Assembly: GCF_028858725.1 (NCBI RefSeq)
Contig: NC_084760.1
Span: 54,027,367 to 54,091,366, forward strand
Reading direction: 5' to 3'
Source: Colius striatus
Lineage: Eukaryota > Chordata > Aves > Coliiformes > Coliidae
Length of the DNA: 64,000 bases
In this document: piece after piece, positions 60,553 through 64,000 of the stretch
Layout: each line of letters starts with the position of its first letter
Numbering within the stretch: the first letter of the stretch is position 1
The notes under the pieces: model-generated
What the model saw: the letters and a program-made list of their open reading frames with translations, nothing else
The model's database searches: none
Told to the model about the DNA's origin: nothing
Made by a program: the position numbers and the translations under genes

Positions 60553-60900
60553 CTGGCAATAGTTGATAACTCTAATGGTCACTTAGCTGCTGAGTCAGAA
60601 TTTATTTTTAAAATAAACAAACACAAAAGTAGATTGATGACTAAATTTATCTATATTGCAATTTTTAAAGTGAAGAATTAAAGACAGACTGAAATATTAT
60701 TGTACCTGAAAGAAATGACAGTAATCATGCACCTTTAGAACTATAATAACTAGACAAGAGTTGACTCAGGAAGTATGAAAATACATTTTGTGACATCAAT
60801 TAGTCTTTCAGAGTTTTTTTTTTCCCCCCTCTTTTGCCTCAAGGTTAAGGTTCAGGCTGAAAGAAGATGACTTCCATTTGAGAAAGTTTAAAATTATTCT

Positions 60901-60938
60901 AACAAACTGGTGTTAAGATACTAACAAACTGATGTTAA
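60901..60938. repeat. small direct duplication, 22-bp spacing
   Basis: AACAAACTGGTGTTAA at 60901-60916 recurs with one change at 60923-60938. It is probably a local slippage or duplication event. Confidence 0.6.
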
Positions 60939-61269
60939 TTGATGCTAAGAATGTCACAAAATAAAAATATATTTCCAGATTAATTATTCATGCTTAGTAA
61001 AGCAAATCATCTCGGTTTTATAAATGGGTCCTATTAAGAACTAGTACATATGACTATTAGAAGTTATTTTTATTATGAGTTTTATTTCAGGCTATTTTTA
61101 TTAGGTAATTATTTGATATATTACAGATTCTCAACTTGCCTTGTCATACTTTGTACACTGACAGGTCCCAAAGTGCTAGGTCATACCTATACTGATATAT
61201 AAGCATTTATTAACAACATGCTAGGTAACTAATCATTTCTACCTAGATATGAATCCGAACAACCTTCAG

Positions 61270-61512
61270 AAACAAGCTGGAGCATAAGAGGTTCCAAAGA
61301 AACACAAGCAAAAAACTTTTCACTGTGAGGATGAGGGAGCACTGGAACGGGCTGCCCAGATGGGTTGTGGAGTCTCCTTCTCTGGGGACATTCAAAACCC
61401 ACCTGGATGAGCTCCTGTGTGACCTACTCCCGTGGTCCTGCTCTGGCAGGGGGCTTGGACTAGATGATCTTTCAAGGTCCCTTCCAACACTTAACATTCT
61501 GTGATTCTGTGA
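61270..61512 (+). mobile_element. CR1 LINE 3'-end fragment, plus strand
   Basis: This is a plus-strand CR1 3' end running from AAACAAGCTGGAGCATAAG through GAGGGAGCACTGGAACGGGC to the terminal ATTCTGTGATTCTGTGA octamer repeats. It appears to be the same subfamily as the copy at 60239-60552 but in the opposite direction. It is antisense to MAN1A1. Confidence 0.93.
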
Positions 61513-64000
61513 AACCATAAGCCCAAGTGTGCCGAACTTGCAAGTCCTGGACTTGGTAAAGCCTAAACTTTATTTGAAGTTATATGCTTATGAAATAATT
61601 GTAGAAGTGACATGATTTAAGCAAACTGACCTCAACAGAACAGCTTCTGTACAGTGTGAAAGGCAGAGGAGCATCTCTTCCCAGAGGGCGAGTAGCTCTT
61701 TTTGTGGTATTGGGTGGTGTACCAGTAGAGCTCACAGAACCACTGATGGGGAGCTTACAGGGGAGCCTTCAAAACTTTCAAGTACGAGAGGTTTCTTCAT
61801 GGGTTATTTTTGGTCTGAGCTAGACAACTGTTTTCATCAGAAATTGGTTTCCCTTCTCTCATCACTATTATCTACCCTCTGACCGAGACTAGCCACTTGC
61901 TCCGAAACAACATTCTCCAAAGGCTTGCTAATGAATTGGCAGTATCAAAGTTGCATGAAGCTTGGAATAATGCCAGCATGGCATCGAAGTGTCAAGACTA
62001 TAACAAATTCATTAGGTGTGTTCCAATTGTTTCAGGAGCTCAACATCAGAAAAAAAAGGTTATAGAAAAACAACACATTTAGAAAGCCTAAAAAATGTAA
62101 ATGCTTTTTATCTTTAAAAAAAAGTAGAACCTGCATGTGAATGTATAAAAGAAACTCCCCAACATTAAGTATTGATGAATGTATGCATTGAAATTTTAAA
62201 CTCCTGTATCAATAACAGTATTTGCAGTACTGTGACATGGTAAAACCTTCCTTTTCTCTACAAGTCGAACCTAACTATAGGTGAATTTCAGAATTTTATC
62301 ACAAATATTGCTAAAGCACTACTTCTGGAATGTATGATGTTTGTGTAATGCCTTTGTATAATGCGTTAGTATGATACAATCTTTTCAAAGTAAACAATAA
62401 ACAAAAATCAGTTCTCTCAATTATCAATTCTGATCTCTACCCAAGCTGACCAGGTGCCTTCTATCATCTATCTATTGGAAATTCACAGAACTGCTATTCA
62501 CATTTCAAACATTTCTGTGATTACAACATAGTGCTATGTACTTCTGTCAGCAGCACATTGAGATAAATTTCAGTGAGTTTCACCGAAGTTTTAAGTGTGA
62601 TCAGGCTGGATTGAACATTCTGAAAGACACTTGTTTTTAAGATAAGCTTGAGGTCCAGAGCAGGACTGAATCACTAGCTGGAATATCTGGGCAACTGTTT
62701 CAAGTATAAAAAAATCTGAAGGTAAAGTTGACAATGTACTAGGATGAGGAAGATACACTATCACTTTAAATTAAGATATAATGAGAGTCTCTGAACTTGA
62801 GCAGTAGGATGGAAAGGTAGGGTTACAATCCCACAGGGAACTGCTGCTTATTATCTACAGTGCTGTGGGCGCAGTTCTGGCAGGGAAATAAAGTTATTAA
62901 AACAAGTTATTATAAAAGGAGAATAGGTAGTATGGTGACAACAATCTACTGAAGTGAAAAGCTCTGTTTGGTAGAATTAATTCTGAATTTCATAGTTAGA
63001 ATCAATTTACTTTTATTTTGATATAATTATCTACACATATAAAAAAGGGACACATTTGAATTGCAGCTCTGCTACAACTTGGTCCCACCTACGGATAATG
63101 TGTCACATTTATCACTATAGAGATTATTATTTCATTTTACTGTACTGCATATTCTCAATACAAACCAATATACAGTATCTGCAAATATCAAAAACGCTAG
63201 AAGAATGTGGTCTTTGATTAGCTGAAAATACATTACTGATGGATAATTGTTTGGAGCTGGTATAATTTTTCTTTTAAGTAAATTGAAATTTCATTTTACC
63301 ATTTTGCACAATGTATTTCTGCAATTCATGTAGCAACTTCTTTCTTTCCAGCAAGGTAAAGCAGAGACTGTGCAACATAAAACGTTGCAAAGAACTGTTT
63401 GCAAACATATGTTGCCAATAGAGCAACAGCAGATGCTACCTAGGAGTGACCAAACAAGGAAAAAAAAAAATGAGACAACCTGACTTTAGACTGAAGTGGA
63501 CAAAAAAGGAGCAGAAGGAAGAGAAACTGAAGGAAAATAAACGTTTTGCTAGGTATTTAAAGAAATAAATTTACTGCATGTAAATTAGCTATGGCATAGG
63601 ATTTGTTGTGTACCTACAAGCTCTCCCGGCCAGGGTAAGTTTTATGGCTGATACAGTTCTCAGCAATTTTTATTTTTTCAGTGCTTTTATGTAAGGCTCT
63701 GCTTATGGTCTTCACTGCAATAAAGCCCTTAGCTAAATCACCCTTTTTTCCATCTTGTGGGAAATTATTCTGTCTATACAACAACTGTAAAAACGCTTGA
63801 GCACTCAATTAGAAACACTAACAGTACCTTTTACAGTTCAAATTGTGATTGAAGTGCACCTTGTTATTACTCCTAGCATCTTTCTCATGAGTTCACGTGT
63901 CAAGATGATGTCCTTGCCTATCTGTCACACTGGAAAGACCACAGTGAAAAGACATTATGAATTGTTTAGGTTAATTGCACATGTGCATAATCTCTGTTAC

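Noticed and set aside
61897..62082. 61-codon plus-strand frame read as a possible retropseudogene
   Set aside because: The translation looked protein-like at first but I could not match it to any family, and flanking frames do not extend it.

Overview
The window looks like nuclear DNA from a bird. It is AT-rich and gene-poor, it is scattered with short decayed CR1 non-LTR retrotransposon pieces, and it carries one solo LTR of a type common in bird genomes. Coding signal appears only as short exons with GT-AG splice sites. Crocodilians and turtles also have CR1, so 'bird' is an inference. I cannot name the order or species.

The one gene I can support is the 3' part of a class I (GH47) Golgi alpha-1,2-mannosidase, best matched to MAN1A1, on the minus strand. 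Four coding exons (58317-58098, 57307-57135, 51802-51687, 50376-50250) splice in phase and encode the last 211 residues. These include the active-site glutamate of the RPEV motif and the calcium-binding threonine of the FNTEAHP motif. A 3' UTR of about 3.4 kb follows and ends near 46.86 kb, at an AATAAA with a GU-rich downstream element. All earlier exons lie beyond the right edge, so 58.3-64 kb is intron.

From 1 to 46.85 kb (downstream of the gene) I find no credible protein-coding gene. That stretch holds eight CR1 fragments, the LTR at 19.71-20.31 kb and simple repeats. The largest CR1 copy (21.60-23.34 kb) keeps the endonuclease region and the 3' end but has lost the reverse transcriptase core. 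From 29.4 to 60.2 kb I recognise no CR1. Two opposed CR1 copies sit in the intron at 60.24-60.55 and 61.27-61.51 kb and could fold into a long hairpin in the pre-mRNA.

I found no bacterial-type operon, CRISPR array, tRNA or rRNA gene, and no convincing new system. Short ORFs across the window look like chance openings or fall inside repeats. The points most worth checking are the 3' UTR processing, the internally deleted CR1, the intronic inverted repeat, and a few unexplained patches.
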